The notes below the pieces were generated by a model. That model had not been told where the DNA came from, did no database searches, and saw only the letters and a list, made by a program, of their open reading frames with translations. Source: Paracoccaceae bacterium (GTDB lineage: Bacteria; Pseudomonadota; Alphaproteobacteria; Rhodobacterales; Rhodobacteraceae). Taken from it: a stretch of DNA of 64,000 nucleotides. Where the stretch lies: positions 22,124 to 86,123 of the forward strand of contig WOZM01000272.1 in the NCBI GenBank assembly GCA_011620265.1, in the 5' to 3' direction. A program made the position numbers and the translations under genes. Below, piece after piece: positions 17,034 through 27,131 of the stretch. Position 1 is the stretch's first letter. The number at the start of each line of letters is the position of its first letter.

Positions 17034-18131
17034 CTATCGTACCAGGAACTCCGCATGCAGCGCGCCGGCGGAATTGATGCTCTTGAGGATGTCGATCATG
17101 TCGCGCGGGCTGACGCCGAGCGCGTTGAGCCCCGCCACCACTTCGGAGAGCGAGGACGCCTCGTTGATCTCGGCCATGCCGATCCCCGGCTCCTCCTCGA
17201 TTGTGGCCGAAGAGCGTGGGACCACCACCGTGTCGCCTTGCGCGAAGGGATTGGGCTGGACGACGACCGGCGCCTCCTCGATCCGGAGCGTGAGGTTGCC
17301 CTGGCTCACCGCAACCCGGCTGATGCGGACATCCGCGCCCATCACGATCGTGCCGGAGCGCTGATCGACGACGACCCGCGCCCGCCGCTCGGGCTCCACC
17401 AGCAGGTTCTCCACCCGGCCGAGCACGTGGGCCGGCGATCCCATCCGCGTCGCCCCGATATCGAGCGCCACCGTGCCGGCATCCGTCATCATTGCGACAC
17501 GGCGGCCGAATTCGTCGTTGATGACCGCCTCGATCCGCCCGGCCGTGGTGAAATCGGGGCTGCGCAAGGCGAGCCGCACCGCGTTCAGCCCGCCGAAATC
17601 GAAGGCAATCTCGCGCTCGACCCGGGCACCCGCCGGAATCGTCCCGGCCGTCGGCACGCCCTGCACGACGCTCGCCGCCTTGCCTTCGGCCGAGGCGCCT
17701 CCGGCGATGATCGTGCCTTGCGCGACGGCATAGATCTCCCCATCCGCGGCGTTCAGCGGCGTCATCACCAGCGTGCCGCCGAGAAGGCTCTTGGCATCAC
17801 CGATGGCCGAGACTGTCACGTCGATCTGGCCGCCAGCGCGGGCGAAGGGCGGCAGGGTCGCGGTGACGAAGACGGCGGCGACGTTCTTCGGCCGGAAGCT
17901 TTCGCCGGTCACGTTCACGCCCAGCCGCTCGAGGATGTTCGACATGATCTCCTCGGTGAAGGGGGCGTTGCGCAGCCCGTCGCCGGTGCCATTGAGGCCG
18001 ACGACAAGGCCGTAGCCCACGAGATCGTTGCCGCGCACCCCGTCGAATTCCACCAGATCCTTGATCCGGATCGGGGCCGCGACGGCTGAAAAGGCGACGA
18101 GGGAAAGCAGCAATACCGCGAGAAATCTCAT
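17034..18131 (-). CDS. flgI: Flagellar P-ring protein FlgI
   Basis: FlgI (365 residues) forms the periplasmic P-ring around the rod. It has a Sec signal peptide (FLAVLLLSLVAFSAVAA) and the signature IKDLVEFDGVRGNDLVGYGL followed by VGLNGTGDGL. The C-terminus with LNALGVSPRDMIDILKSI is intact. Its start overlaps the flgL stop by 4 nt (ATGA). It is last in the flgE-flgK-flgL-flgI run. Confidence 0.96.
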   Translation of the reverse strand: MRFLAVLLLSLVAFSAVAAPIRIKDLVEFDGVRGNDLVGYGLVVGLNGTGDGLRNAPFTEEIMSNILERLGVNVTGESFRPKNVAAVFVTATLPPFARAGGQIDVTVSAIGDAKSLLGGTLVMTPLNAADGEIYAVAQGTIIAGGASAEGKAASVVQGVPTAGTIPAGARVEREIAFDFGGLNAVRLALRSPDFTTAGRIEAVINDEFGRRVAMMTDAGTVALDIGATRMGSPAHVLGRVENLLVEPERRARVVVDQRSGTIVMGADVRISRVAVSQGNLTLRIEEAPVVVQPNPFAQGDTVVVPRSSATIEEEPGIGMAEINEASSLSEVVAGLNALGVSPRDMIDILKSINSAGALHAEFLVR

Positions 18132-19144
18132 CTCAGAAAATCCGCCAATGACAGGCGCGAAAGCCGCGCGGTGAGGGTGTAGAGCGTCTCGATCTGGGTC
18201 TGCACCGCCTCGAGGGCGCTCGCCGTGTCGTAGGGATCGGCGGCAATGAGCTCGTTGCGGGCGATCTCCAGCGCCGAGGCTTCGGAGGCGTTGCGGATGG
18301 CGGTATTGCTGATATGGGCCTCGACCGTGCCGATCCGTGCGCGCAAGGCGACCATCTGGTTGCCGGAGGCGATCAGCGCCTCGCCCGAGCGTTTGGCCAG
18401 AAGCGCCCGCCCCGTCGCATCGCCGGGAAGCACCCCTTCAGCGACGAGCGCACCGAGCGCCATGCCCTCGAGCAGATCGCGCAAGGCGGGGTCGGCGGCG
18501 GTGAGGTCCATCGTGACCTCCGCGCCCGGCCCGATCCGGAACGGCGCGAGCGCCGTCGCGGCGCCGCCATAGACCGTGTCGAGATAGCCGCCGCCACCCG
18601 GGGGTGCGTCGAACCAGGCCGCGACCGCGGTCTCGACCCCGCTTGCCGTGACCTGCCCGGCCACGGCCAGCATCAGCGCATCGAGAATGTCCTGCGAGCC
18701 GCTGATCGGCTTCTGGTCGGTCGCGGTGCCGGACAGCAGATAGCGGTCCGCGACCCCGGTATTCAGCGCCGAGACCACCGCATGGAACTTCTGCCGCGCG
18801 TCGCCCGCGGTCGTATCCACCAGCGTCGTCGAGGTGCTCGTCGCCGCCGTCAGAAGGCCGGGCGCCAGATCGGTCGCGATATCCTGCGCGGTCTCGAGCG
18901 CGGCCTGCAGCGTCCCGGTGAAAAGCGCCGCCTCGTTCGTCGCGGTCTTGTAGGCGGCGAGCGTCTTCAGCGAGCGGTCGATCCCGGCCAGCACCTTGAA
19001 GTCGCCCGACACCGCGTCGGCAAGATCCGCCCGCACGCCCGTCGTCATCTCTTCGGTCAGTCGGCCGAGATGTTTTTGCAGTTCGACGTTGTGGCGGCGC
19101 ATCTGGAAGGCCTGGGCCATGTCGCCGATGGAGACGTAGTTCAT
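18128..19144 (-). CDS. flgL: Hook-filament junction protein FlgL
   Basis: This 338-residue flagellin-like protein joins hook and filament. The N-terminus (SIGDMAQAFQMRRHNVELQK) and C-terminal helix (LEAVQTQIETLYTLTARLSR) form the paired D0/D1 coiled coil typical of FlgL. The middle is more variable, as usual. There is no Sec signal; export is by the flagellar type III system. The start is 3 nt after the flgK stop, and the stop overlaps flgI. Confidence 0.88.
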   Translation of the reverse strand: MNYVSIGDMAQAFQMRRHNVELQKHLGRLTEEMTTGVRADLADAVSGDFKVLAGIDRSLKTLAAYKTATNEAALFTGTLQAALETAQDIATDLAPGLLTAATSTSTTLVDTTAGDARQKFHAVVSALNTGVADRYLLSGTATDQKPISGSQDILDALMLAVAGQVTASGVETAVAAWFDAPPGGGGYLDTVYGGAATALAPFRIGPGAEVTMDLTAADPALRDLLEGMALGALVAEGVLPGDATGRALLAKRSGEALIASGNQMVALRARIGTVEAHISNTAIRNASEASALEIARNELIAADPYDTASALEAVQTQIETLYTLTARLSRLSLADFLR

Positions 19145-19147
19145 CGC

Positions 19148-20602
19148 TTAAAGCCCGATCAGTTGCTGGATGAGGTCGTCGATGACCTGTATGACCCGCG
19201 CATTGGCGGAATAGGCCTGCTCGACCAGGAGGAGGTTCTGCATCTCGGCATCGGTATCGACGCCGTCGGCAAGCTGCAGTTCGGTCAGCGCCTCCTGCCG
19301 CGAGACGGAATAGCTTTCGCGGAACTCCGCCTGCTGGCGGGCGCTGGCGATGCCGGAGAGGACATCGGCGGCCAGACCCGAAGTGGACCGGGCCGCGCCG
19401 ATGAAACTGCCCGAGGACGGGATCCGCCCCGCCGACAGGGCCGCGCCGAGGGAATTCAGCAGCGTCGCGTCGCCGACATTCCCGGCCCCGATCGCCCCGA
19501 GCCCGTCGCGCAGGCGCCAGAGCTGGCCGCCAGCCGCCGGATCGACGAGCGCGTTGAGCCGGATGCGCCCGGCGAGCCCCTCTTCCAGCAGGGGATCGAG
19601 CACCGCGCCGGCATCGGTGAAAAGTCCCGGCTGGCCCGGCGCCAGTGTCGGATCGACGGCCGGCGTCTCGAACCGCTCGATCAGGTCGCGGGCCAGCGCG
19701 TCAAGCTGCGCCTGCGCCCCCGGCGCCAGATCGTCGCGGATCGCCAGCATCGCGCCGAGCCTGCCGCCGCCGAGAACGCCGTCGTCGCCCGAGGGCACCG
19801 GCATGCCGTTGATCGTCAGGCCCGACAGCGCGCCCGAGCCGATGGTCATGTCGGCGGTGATGACCCCGACGGGCGTGAAGCCGATCACCGCCGGATTGCC
19901 TTCGAGAAGGATCGCGCCGCCGGTGGTGAAGAGCGCGATCTGGTCGCGGTCGCGTGGAACCTCCCGCACCGGCACGATCTCGGCCACCCGGTCGACGAGA
20001 AGCTGGCGCTGGTCCATCAGCGCCGTCGCGTCGCGACCCGCCGAGCGCTGGGCGAGGATCTCGGCGTTCAGCCGGTCGATCTGGCCCAGCGAGGTGTTCA
20101 ACGTCTCGACCTGGCGGGCGATGCCGGCATCGGCATCCATCCGCGCCTGCTGCACGTCGTGGGTCAGCACACCGAGATGGTCGGTCAGCGTATTGGCCGC
20201 GTCGACCACGCTTTGCAGCCGCGCCTGGCTGTCGGGCCGGCTCGCCGCCTGGACCAGCGCGGCCTCGACCGCGGCAATCCGGGCGGCGAGCGATCCGGCA
20301 TCCTCGGGGTCGCCGAGAAGCGTCTCGACCCGCGAGAGAAATGCGGTCTTGGCGCCGGCATTTCCGGCATCGGCATCGGCGAGCCGCCGATCGGCGAGAA
20401 CCGCGACATTGACCGACCGCGTGATCCCGTCGACCCGCACGCCCGCGCCGGTGCCGCCGAGAGATTGCGGCGAGAGGTGCAGCTCGCGCCGTGCATAGCC
20501 CTCGGTCAGCGCGTTCGAGACGTTGGACGACACGACGCCCGCCGCGCGCGATGACGCGGTGAGGCCCGAGAGGGCATTCGCCAGAGAGGTCGACAGACTC
20601 AT
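19148..20602 (-). CDS. flgK: Hook-filament junction protein FlgK
   Basis: FlgK (484 residues) is the first junction protein on the hook. The N-terminus SLSTSLANALSGLTASSRAA with the VVSSNVSNALTEGYARRE motif is diagnostic. The C-terminus (LLVEQAYSANARVIQVIDDL) is the conserved D0 helix. The central domain is shorter than in enterobacteria. It lies 36 nt downstream of flgE in the same run. Confidence 0.94.
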   Translation of the reverse strand: MSLSTSLANALSGLTASSRAAGVVSSNVSNALTEGYARRELHLSPQSLGGTGAGVRVDGITRSVNVAVLADRRLADADAGNAGAKTAFLSRVETLLGDPEDAGSLAARIAAVEAALVQAASRPDSQARLQSVVDAANTLTDHLGVLTHDVQQARMDADAGIARQVETLNTSLGQIDRLNAEILAQRSAGRDATALMDQRQLLVDRVAEIVPVREVPRDRDQIALFTTGGAILLEGNPAVIGFTPVGVITADMTIGSGALSGLTINGMPVPSGDDGVLGGGRLGAMLAIRDDLAPGAQAQLDALARDLIERFETPAVDPTLAPGQPGLFTDAGAVLDPLLEEGLAGRIRLNALVDPAAGGQLWRLRDGLGAIGAGNVGDATLLNSLGAALSAGRIPSSGSFIGAARSTSGLAADVLSGIASARQQAEFRESYSVSRQEALTELQLADGVDTDAEMQNLLLVEQAYSANARVIQVIDDLIQQLIGL

Positions 20603-20638
20603 GTTTCAGCCTCCGGATAACGGCCCCACCCGTCCGGA

Positions 20639-21949
20639 TCAGCGTTTGATATTGGTGGTTTCCTGCAGCATCTCGTCCACGGTCTGGATGACCTTGGCAT
20701 TGGACGAATAGGCCCGCTGGGTCTGGATCAGCGCCGTCAGCTCCGCCGCCACGTCGGTGGCCGAGCCTTCCCGCGCATAGCCCACGACCGCGCCCGTCGG
20801 CCCGTCGCCGGCATCCCAGAGGAAGAACGACCCCGAATCGGGCGAGACCTGGAAGGTCTGGTTGTTGAGCGCGATGAGCCCGTTCGGGTTCGGCACGTCG
20901 ACGACCGGGATCTGGTAGATCCGCCGGGTGAAGCCGGTGTCGTAGGTGGCGGTGACATAGCCGTTCTCGTCAACCTCGACGGTGGTGAGGTTGCCGACGG
21001 GCGAGCCGTCCTTGGTGATCGAGGTCGGCGCGAAGTTGTCGGAGAGCTGCGTCAACCCGTTCGGATCGCCGACCTTGCCGATCGTCATGGTGATCGGCCC
21101 GCCGAAGACCGTCAGCGCCAGCGATCCGGTCACCGGATCGTAGGCGCCGCCAGACACCGTCGTCACCGAGGCGAGCGAGCCGCCATTGGCGCGGGTATCG
21201 TCGAAGACCAGGGTGTATTCGCCGATCAGCGCGCCGCTTTGGGCGGAATCGCGGATCTCCATCGTCCAGGTGTTCGAGGCACCCGAGGCCGGAACCGTCG
21301 GCGTGAAGGTGATGTCGAGCGTGTCCGAGGTGCCGAGATTGCCGAAATACTCGACCGAGAGCGGCAGCACGTTGCCCGCGGCCCCCGCCTCCGTCCCGGT
21401 GGCGGGCAGATTGACGCCGAGGTTCATCGTCGTCGTCGGATCGCCCGCCGTCTGGTTCGAGTTGATCACCACCGGCTGGAGCCCGGAGATAGTGTCTCGC
21501 GGCAGGACCGGGATCGAGCCGTCGGCATTCGCCGGCCAGCCGAGCAGCACCAGACCCGATTCGGTGCGCAACACCCCGTCGGCATCGGGACGGAACGAGC
21601 CTGTCGTCGTCATCATCAGGGGCTGCGCGCCGGCGGAGAACGATCCGAGCGACACCGCCGAGGTCACCGGCAGCATGCCGCGTCCCGAAACCGCGAGGTC
21701 GAGCGCGTTCGACGTGGCCACCAGCGCCCCGTGCTCGTCGATCAGCCGGGTCGTCGAGGCGCGTACGCCGCCGGCCGAATAGGTGCCGGCGCCGCGCGCC
21801 TGGTTGATCACGAAATTCTCGAAATCGGTCGAGGCGCGCTTGTAGCCGTAGGTAGCCGAATTCGCGATGTTGTCGGAAATCGTCGCAAGCCGCGTCGCGT
21901 TGGCGCTGAGGCCAGCCACGCCGGCATTGAGCGAGGACGAAATGGACAT
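20639..21949 (-). CDS. flgE: Flagellar hook protein FlgE
   Basis: FlgE (436 residues) polymerises into the hook. It starts MSISSSLNAGVAGLSANATR with the motif TISDNIANSATYGYKRASTDFE and ends with ALIQTQRAYSSNAKVIQTVD, both characteristic of the family. The central region (residues 150-330) is beta-rich and Gly/Thr-rich. It heads the flgE-flgK-flgL-flgI unit. A full CtrA-type box lies about 59-73 nt upstream of its ATG. Confidence 0.95.
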   Translation of the reverse strand: MSISSSLNAGVAGLSANATRLATISDNIANSATYGYKRASTDFENFVINQARGAGTYSAGGVRASTTRLIDEHGALVATSNALDLAVSGRGMLPVTSAVSLGSFSAGAQPLMMTTTGSFRPDADGVLRTESGLVLLGWPANADGSIPVLPRDTISGLQPVVINSNQTAGDPTTTMNLGVNLPATGTEAGAAGNVLPLSVEYFGNLGTSDTLDITFTPTVPASGASNTWTMEIRDSAQSGALIGEYTLVFDDTRANGGSLASVTTVSGGAYDPVTGSLALTVFGGPITMTIGKVGDPNGLTQLSDNFAPTSITKDGSPVGNLTTVEVDENGYVTATYDTGFTRRIYQIPVVDVPNPNGLIALNNQTFQVSPDSGSFFLWDAGDGPTGAVVGYAREGSATDVAAELTALIQTQRAYSSNAKVIQTVDEMLQETTNIKR

Positions 21950-22007
21950 GAGTGCCGCCTTTCTGCTGCTGCGTCCGTCAATCTGACCGATCCTGCAGCG
22001 CGGCGGC

Positions 22008-22022
22008 TTAACATCGCCCTAA
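22008..22022. promoter_or_regulatory. Candidate CtrA box upstream of flgE
   Basis: The sequence TTAACATCGCCCTAA fits TTAA-N7-CTAA and closely resembles the box upstream of motB (both TTAAC, then CGCCCTAA). It lies between the motB stop and the flgE start, in an otherwise GC-rich gap, where a flgE operon promoter is expected. Confidence 0.65.
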
Positions 22023-22042
22023 CGGATAAAAGCTTAGCGATT

Positions 22043-22894
22043 TCAGGTGTCCGAGCGCAGCAGAATCACCTCGATCCGGTTGTTGCGGGGCGCCATCGGG
22101 TTGCGCAGGGCCGGCTTGCGGTCGGCATATCCGGTGACCCGCTGCACCCGCGCCGCGGCAAGCCCGTCGCCTTCCAGCATCGCCCTGAGCCGCATCGCCC
22201 GCGCCGTCGAGAGATCCCAGGACGGGTTCTCGCGCAGCACTTCCGGCAGCGCCCGGATATGGCCGTTCACCGCGACGCCGTTGCTGACGAGGTCGAAGAC
22301 CCTGGCAACCATCGCCGTGAGGTCCTCGAGGATAGGCGCCGGCCGGTCGGTATCGCCCTGAAAGAGCGGCGCGTCATCGAGGTCGAAGAGCTCGACGATC
22401 AGGCCCTCGTCGGTGACACGGGTGACGATGTGGCGCGCCGCCGCCTCGCTCACCATGCTTTCGCCGCCGATGCCCATCAGCGCCTCCTCGATCTTCCGCA
22501 CCTCTTCGGCGAAGGCGGCGGCATCGGCCGCGCTGTCGCTGCTGTCGGTGCCCGTCTGACCCATCGCCTGGCGTTCCGTGCTGGGCTTCAGGCTCGATGC
22601 GCCGGTGCCGTTCTGGGCGATCTGATCCTCGGAAAACACGCTGTCGCCGCCGAACGATCCGTCGCCGCCGCCCGAGATGCGGCTCAGGGGAATCGTCGGA
22701 CTGAAATAGTCCGCGATGCCCTTGCGTTGCTTTTCCGTCGTTGCATTCAGCAGCCACATCAGCATGAAGAAGGCCATCATGGCGGTCACGAAGTCGGCAT
22801 AGGCAACTTTCCACGCCCCCCCGTGGTGCCCGCCGCCGGCGACGACCTTCTTGCGCTTGATGATGACTGGTGCCGCGTTCGATTGCGCACCCAT
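22043..22894 (-). CDS. motB: Motor stator protein MotB
   Basis: MotB (283 residues) anchors the stator to peptidoglycan. The N-terminus has the single membrane helix with the proton-carrying Asp (AYADFVTAMMAFFMLMWLLN). It is followed by a Gly/Ser linker (plug region) and a C-terminal OmpA-like domain (LSTARAMRLRAML ... NRIEVILL). In the domain the usual TD region is replaced by SNGVAVNGHIR, so it is somewhat diverged. It is not adjacent to motA. A CtrA-type box sits 46-60 nt upstream. Confidence 0.93.
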   Translation of the reverse strand: MGAQSNAAPVIIKRKKVVAGGGHHGGAWKVAYADFVTAMMAFFMLMWLLNATTEKQRKGIADYFSPTIPLSRISGGGDGSFGGDSVFSEDQIAQNGTGASSLKPSTERQAMGQTGTDSSDSAADAAAFAEEVRKIEEALMGIGGESMVSEAAARHIVTRVTDEGLIVELFDLDDAPLFQGDTDRPAPILEDLTAMVARVFDLVSNGVAVNGHIRALPEVLRENPSWDLSTARAMRLRAMLEGDGLAAARVQRVTGYADRKPALRNPMAPRNNRIEVILLRSDT

Positions 22895-22939
22895 CCCACC
22901 AACCTTTTTTCACCCGGGGTCAGGGATAGCAGCCGCATC

Positions 22940-22954
22940 TTAACGCCGCCCTAA
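22940..22954. promoter_or_regulatory. Candidate CtrA box upstream of motB
   Basis: The sequence TTAACGCCGCCCTAA fits TTAA-N7-CTAA. Its distance to the motB start (46-60 nt) equals that of the fliL box to fliL. Three such boxes in front of three flagellar units, and none noticed elsewhere in the window, support a shared regulator. Confidence 0.65.
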
Positions 22955-23017
22955 TCCGGGGCGACGATCGGCAGGGGTCCTGGGCGGGATCGGGATGTCC
23001 GGCGGAACGGCCGCGCG

Positions 23018-23545
23018 TCAGCCGGCGCAGCGTTTCGCGGCCTCGTCGAGCGCCGCGCTGACGCCGAGAAGCGAGAATGTGTCCTTGGTCTGCGTCCCGC
23101 GACCCGATCGTGCCGTCAGCACCGCCGAGGCGCCGGCCTTCAGCGCCGCGACGATCTTCGCGTCGTCGTCCTTCGACCCCGACCAGGCCCATTCCCCGTC
23201 GGTGAAAAGCTCGAACGTGGCGCCGCTGACGTCGAGCGCCACGGTCGAACCGCCCGCGAAGGGATAGCCGCCGGTGAAGGACACCTCGCCCTCGGCCGAT
23301 CCCGGCCGGTAGGTCACGAAGAGAAGGATGTCGCCGCGCCGGACCGAGACCGCCTGGCCGTCCTTGGTGTTCACCGTCTCCTTCGGCGCCGAGACGCCCC
23401 AGCATTCCTTGGGGTTCTCCTCGACGAAGACGCTCCAGTCGGTATCGGCGGCCACGCGATTCGTGGACACCTGCCCGACGGCGCCCGTCGCCGTCGTCAG
23501 CGCCAAGAGAAATGCGCCCGTCGCGCGCCAGCTCGGTGAAGTCAT
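23018..23545 (-). CDS. IalB-family exported protein
   Basis: This 175-residue secreted protein belongs to the invasion-associated locus B family by overall pattern. It has a signal peptide (GAFLLALTTATGAVGQ), then WSVFVEENPKECWGVSAPKE, DILLFVTYRPG and a C-terminal Cys (KRCAG) able to pair with the early Cys. The track start (23650) lies far upstream. ATG 23545 is preferred because it gives the signal peptide and has GGAGG upstream. It follows the motB promoter region but is probably a separate unit. In free-living alphaproteobacteria these proteins are common and their function is unclear. Confidence 0.75.
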   Translation of the reverse strand: MTSPSWRATGAFLLALTTATGAVGQVSTNRVAADTDWSVFVEENPKECWGVSAPKETVNTKDGQAVSVRRGDILLFVTYRPGSAEGEVSFTGGYPFAGGSTVALDVSGATFELFTDGEWAWSGSKDDDAKIVAALKAGASAVLTARSGRGTQTKDTFSLLGVSAALDEAAKRCAG

Positions 23546-23718
23546 CTTTGCCGCAGCCTCCAGCTGTCTTTTGCCCCGGCGGTCCCGGCCGGCGCCGCCT
23601 GGAGGCGGCAGCATTTGGCATGGCGGGACGCCCGTCAACTCGATATGCACGTCTTAACGCGAATCCGACAGGGCCGAAAAGCCCCGGAGGCAGAAATTCG
23701 CGCAAAGGTGAGGGGACG

Positions 23719-24714
23719 ATGCCGGCCGTACCGATGATCGAACTGTGGCGGGGCGGGATGCTGGAGAGCGTCCATGTCGGCCACGCGGTGATCTGCGACG
23801 AGACCGGCGGGATCGTCGAAGCCTGGGGCGAACCCGACGCGGTGATCTTCCCGCGCTCCTCCTGCAAGATGATCCAGGCGCTGCCGCTTCTGGAAAGCGG
23901 CGCGGCCGAGGCGTTCGGGCTCGGCGCGGCGCAACTCGCGCTCGCCTGCGCCAGCCATAACGGTGCGGCGATCCATACCGGGCCGGTTTCGCGCTGGCTC
24001 GCCGATCTCGGCCTTGGCGAGGGCGATTTGCGCTGCGGCGTGCAGATGCCTGACGATCCGGCCGCGCGGAAGGATCTGATCTGCTCGGACCGCTCGCCCT
24101 GCCAGATCCACAACAATTGCTCGGGCAAGCATGCCGGCTTCCTGACCCTGGCCAAGCATCTGAAGGCCGGGTCCGAATATCACGAGGTCGATCATCCGGT
24201 TCAGCGCGCGGTCCGCGCCGCGTTCGAGGAGGTCACCGGCGAAGCGTCGCCCGGCTTCGGCATCGACGGCTGTTCGGCGCCGAACTTCGCGACGAGCGTC
24301 CACGGGCTCGCCCGCGCGATGGCCTTCTTCGCCGCCGCGCGGCCCGAGGGCGGCGCGCGCGAACGCGCCGCCGCGCGTCTTGTCGCCGCGATGACCCGTC
24401 ATCCCGATCTCGTCGCGGGCGAGGGCCGGGCCTGCACGAAGCTCATGCGCGCGATGGGCGGCAAGGTGGCCGTCAAGACCGGGGCCGAAGCGGTCTTCGT
24501 GGCGATTCTGCCGGAACAGAAGCGGGGCATCGCCGTGAAGATCATGGATGGCGGCACCCGCGGAGCGGAAGCCGCCATCGCGGCGCTCTTGCGGCGGCTC
24601 GGCGTCCTCGCCCCGGACGATCCGGTCCTTCTCCCCTATCTCACCGGCCCGATCACCAACCGGCGAGGGACGAAGGTCGGCGAAATCCGGCTCGCCCCCG
24701 GTTTCGCCGCCTGA
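23719..24714 (+). CDS. L-asparaginase II family protein
   Basis: This 331-residue cytosolic protein of the asparaginase II (rhizobial type) family would hydrolyse L-asparagine to aspartate and ammonia. The family segments are visible: FPRSSCKMIQALPLLES, ACASHNGA, CSGKHAGFLTLAKHL, GIDGCSAPNFA and VKTGAEAVFVAI. The track frame begins at 23512, but ATG 23719 (MPAVPMIELWRGG) has GAGGGGA upstream and starts where the family starts. It is divergent from the IalB gene. Confidence 0.88.
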   Translation: MPAVPMIELWRGGMLESVHVGHAVICDETGGIVEAWGEPDAVIFPRSSCKMIQALPLLESGAAEAFGLGAAQLALACASHNGAAIHTGPVSRWLADLGLGEGDLRCGVQMPDDPAARKDLICSDRSPCQIHNNCSGKHAGFLTLAKHLKAGSEYHEVDHPVQRAVRAAFEEVTGEASPGFGIDGCSAPNFATSVHGLARAMAFFAAARPEGGARERAAARLVAAMTRHPDLVAGEGRACTKLMRAMGGKVAVKTGAEAVFVAILPEQKRGIAVKIMDGGTRGAEAAIAALLRRLGVLAPDDPVLLPYLTGPITNRRGTKVGEIRLAPGFAA

Positions 24715-24745
24715 GCCGGGCGTGATCCGAAGGGGCGCCCGTTCC

Positions 24746-24771
24746 GGGCGCGAGTCTTTCCTCTCGCGCCC
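24746..24771 (+). terminator. Strong stem-loop after asparaginase
   Basis: GGGCGCGAG (24746-24754) pairs perfectly with CTCGCGCCC (24763-24771) around an 8-nt pyrimidine loop. An alternative 6-bp hairpin uses the same GGGCGC with GCGCCC at 24735-24740. It lies 31 nt after the stop. No T-tract follows, so intrinsic termination is uncertain. Confidence 0.4.
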
Positions 24772-24800
24772 GCCGCTTGCGCGCCGGGCACTCGGGTCGC

Positions 24801-24872
24801 CTCCGGCGGAGGTATTTCGGAACAGAAGAACGGACGTGGTATTTCTTCTGTTCCGAAATACCTCCCGCGGAG
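24801..24872. repeat. Palindromic intergenic repeat, 23-bp arms
   Basis: Arms 24808-24830 and 24843-24865 are perfect inverted copies (GGAGGTATTTCGGAACAGAA...) around a 12-nt loop. After a 2-nt mismatch the pairing extends a further 5 bp outward. The arm resembles the repeat at 32064-32096 (CTCCGGCGGNGNTATTT). It lies between the convergent asparaginase and serB genes and could act as a bidirectional terminator or be a REP-type element. Confidence 0.75.
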
Positions 24873-24936
24873 CGGAAATCGCACGAAGTGCCAGAAGGCA
24901 TGTGCCGAAGGCACTCAACCGGATCGCCGCATCACC

Positions 24937-25809
24937 TCAGGCGAAATCCTCGACCGCATAGCCCTGGATATAGAGCAAAGCCGTCAGGTCGCCGTGGTTG
25001 ATGCGGATGTCGCACTGGGCCGCGACCGAGGGCTTGGCGTGAAGCGCCACCCCGGCGCCGGCGAGGCCGAGCATGCCGAGGTCGTTCGCTCCGTCGCCGA
25101 CCGCCATCACCGCGTCGTGGGAGATGCCGAGCCGGTCGCTGATCTCCCGCAGCGCCGCCATCTTGGCCTCGCGCCCGAGGATCGGCCGGGCGACGTCGCC
25201 GGTGAGCGTGCCGCCCTCGACGAGAAGGGTATTGGCCCGGTGCTCGTCGAAGCCGAGATGGGTGGCGACGGCCGTCGTGAACGCGGTGAAGCCGCCAGAG
25301 ACAAGCGCCGCATAGCCGCCATTGGCCTTCATCGTCGCGATCAGGTCGCGCCCGCCGGGCGTGTAGGTGATGCGCTCGGCCAGGACCTGTTCGATGACCG
25401 CTTCGGGCAGGCCTTTCAGCAGCCTGACCCGCTCCAGAAGCGCGCCCTCGAAATCCAGCTCGCCGTTCATCGCCCGCCGGGTGATCTCGGCCACCCGCTT
25501 CCCGACCCCGGCCATGTCCGCCAGCTCGTCGATGCATTCCTGCCCGATCATGGTGGAATCCATGTCGGCGAGGAGCATGGTCTTCTTCCGGCCCTCGGCC
25601 TTCTGCACGACCAGATCGACGCCGACCCCCTGCAAGCCGTCCCAGACCTCCCAGCGGTTCGCGGGCACAGCCTCGACCGCGAATTCCGCCGCCACGCCGG
25701 GGTTCAGCCATTCCACCGCCCCGCCGCCCCAGGCGTCGCGCAACGCCTCCACCGCCGCGCGGTCGAGATCGGCGCGGCCGGGATTGGCGAGAAGGGTGGC
25801 GATGTACAT
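24937..25809 (-). CDS. serB: Phosphoserine phosphatase SerB
   Basis: SerB (290 residues) performs the last step of serine synthesis, dephosphorylating phosphoserine. It is a HAD hydrolase: the catalytic motif LLADMDSTMIGQE places the nucleophile Asp near residue 82; SGGFTAF is motif II and AVGDGANDLGML is motif IV. ATG 25809 (MYIATLLANPG) is chosen over the upstream 25857 because SerB proteins start here. It is divergent from serC, so all three serine genes are clustered. Confidence 0.95.
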   Translation of the reverse strand: MYIATLLANPGRADLDRAAVEALRDAWGGGAVEWLNPGVAAEFAVEAVPANRWEVWDGLQGVGVDLVVQKAEGRKKTMLLADMDSTMIGQECIDELADMAGVGKRVAEITRRAMNGELDFEGALLERVRLLKGLPEAVIEQVLAERITYTPGGRDLIATMKANGGYAALVSGGFTAFTTAVATHLGFDEHRANTLLVEGGTLTGDVARPILGREAKMAALREISDRLGISHDAVMAVGDGANDLGMLGLAGAGVALHAKPSVAAQCDIRINHGDLTALLYIQGYAVEDFA

Positions 25810-25859
25810 GGCGAAGTTTCCGATAGTGGACGGGCGGCGTCGGTTTTTGTGGCTCAAGC

Positions 25860-25967
25860 GGCGCTTTAGATCACTTTTCCCGCTTGTGCCAGCCTCCGGC
25901 CCCCTCTATCTCCGGCGGCGGGACACCCCTCCCCAACGAGGGGCGAATATCTGGAAGGATACCAGCA
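25860..25967 (+). ncRNA. serC leader RNA (putative attenuator)
   Basis: The 5' region of serC contains CTTGTGCCAGCCTCCGGCC, a second CTCCGG-rich arm, then the hairpin CCCCTC...GAGGGG and CGAATATCTGGAAGG leading to the start codon. This order resembles the serC RNA motif described upstream of serC in alphaproteobacteria, thought to regulate the operon. The match is from memory of the family; no covariance model was run. Confidence 0.55.
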
Positions 25968-27122
<1,155 letters not shown>

Positions 27123-27131
27123 CCGTCCGCA

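Noticed and set aside
18314-20554. 746-residue plus-strand frame opposite flgL and flgK
   Set aside because: It crosses two real genes and shows no protein-like motif.
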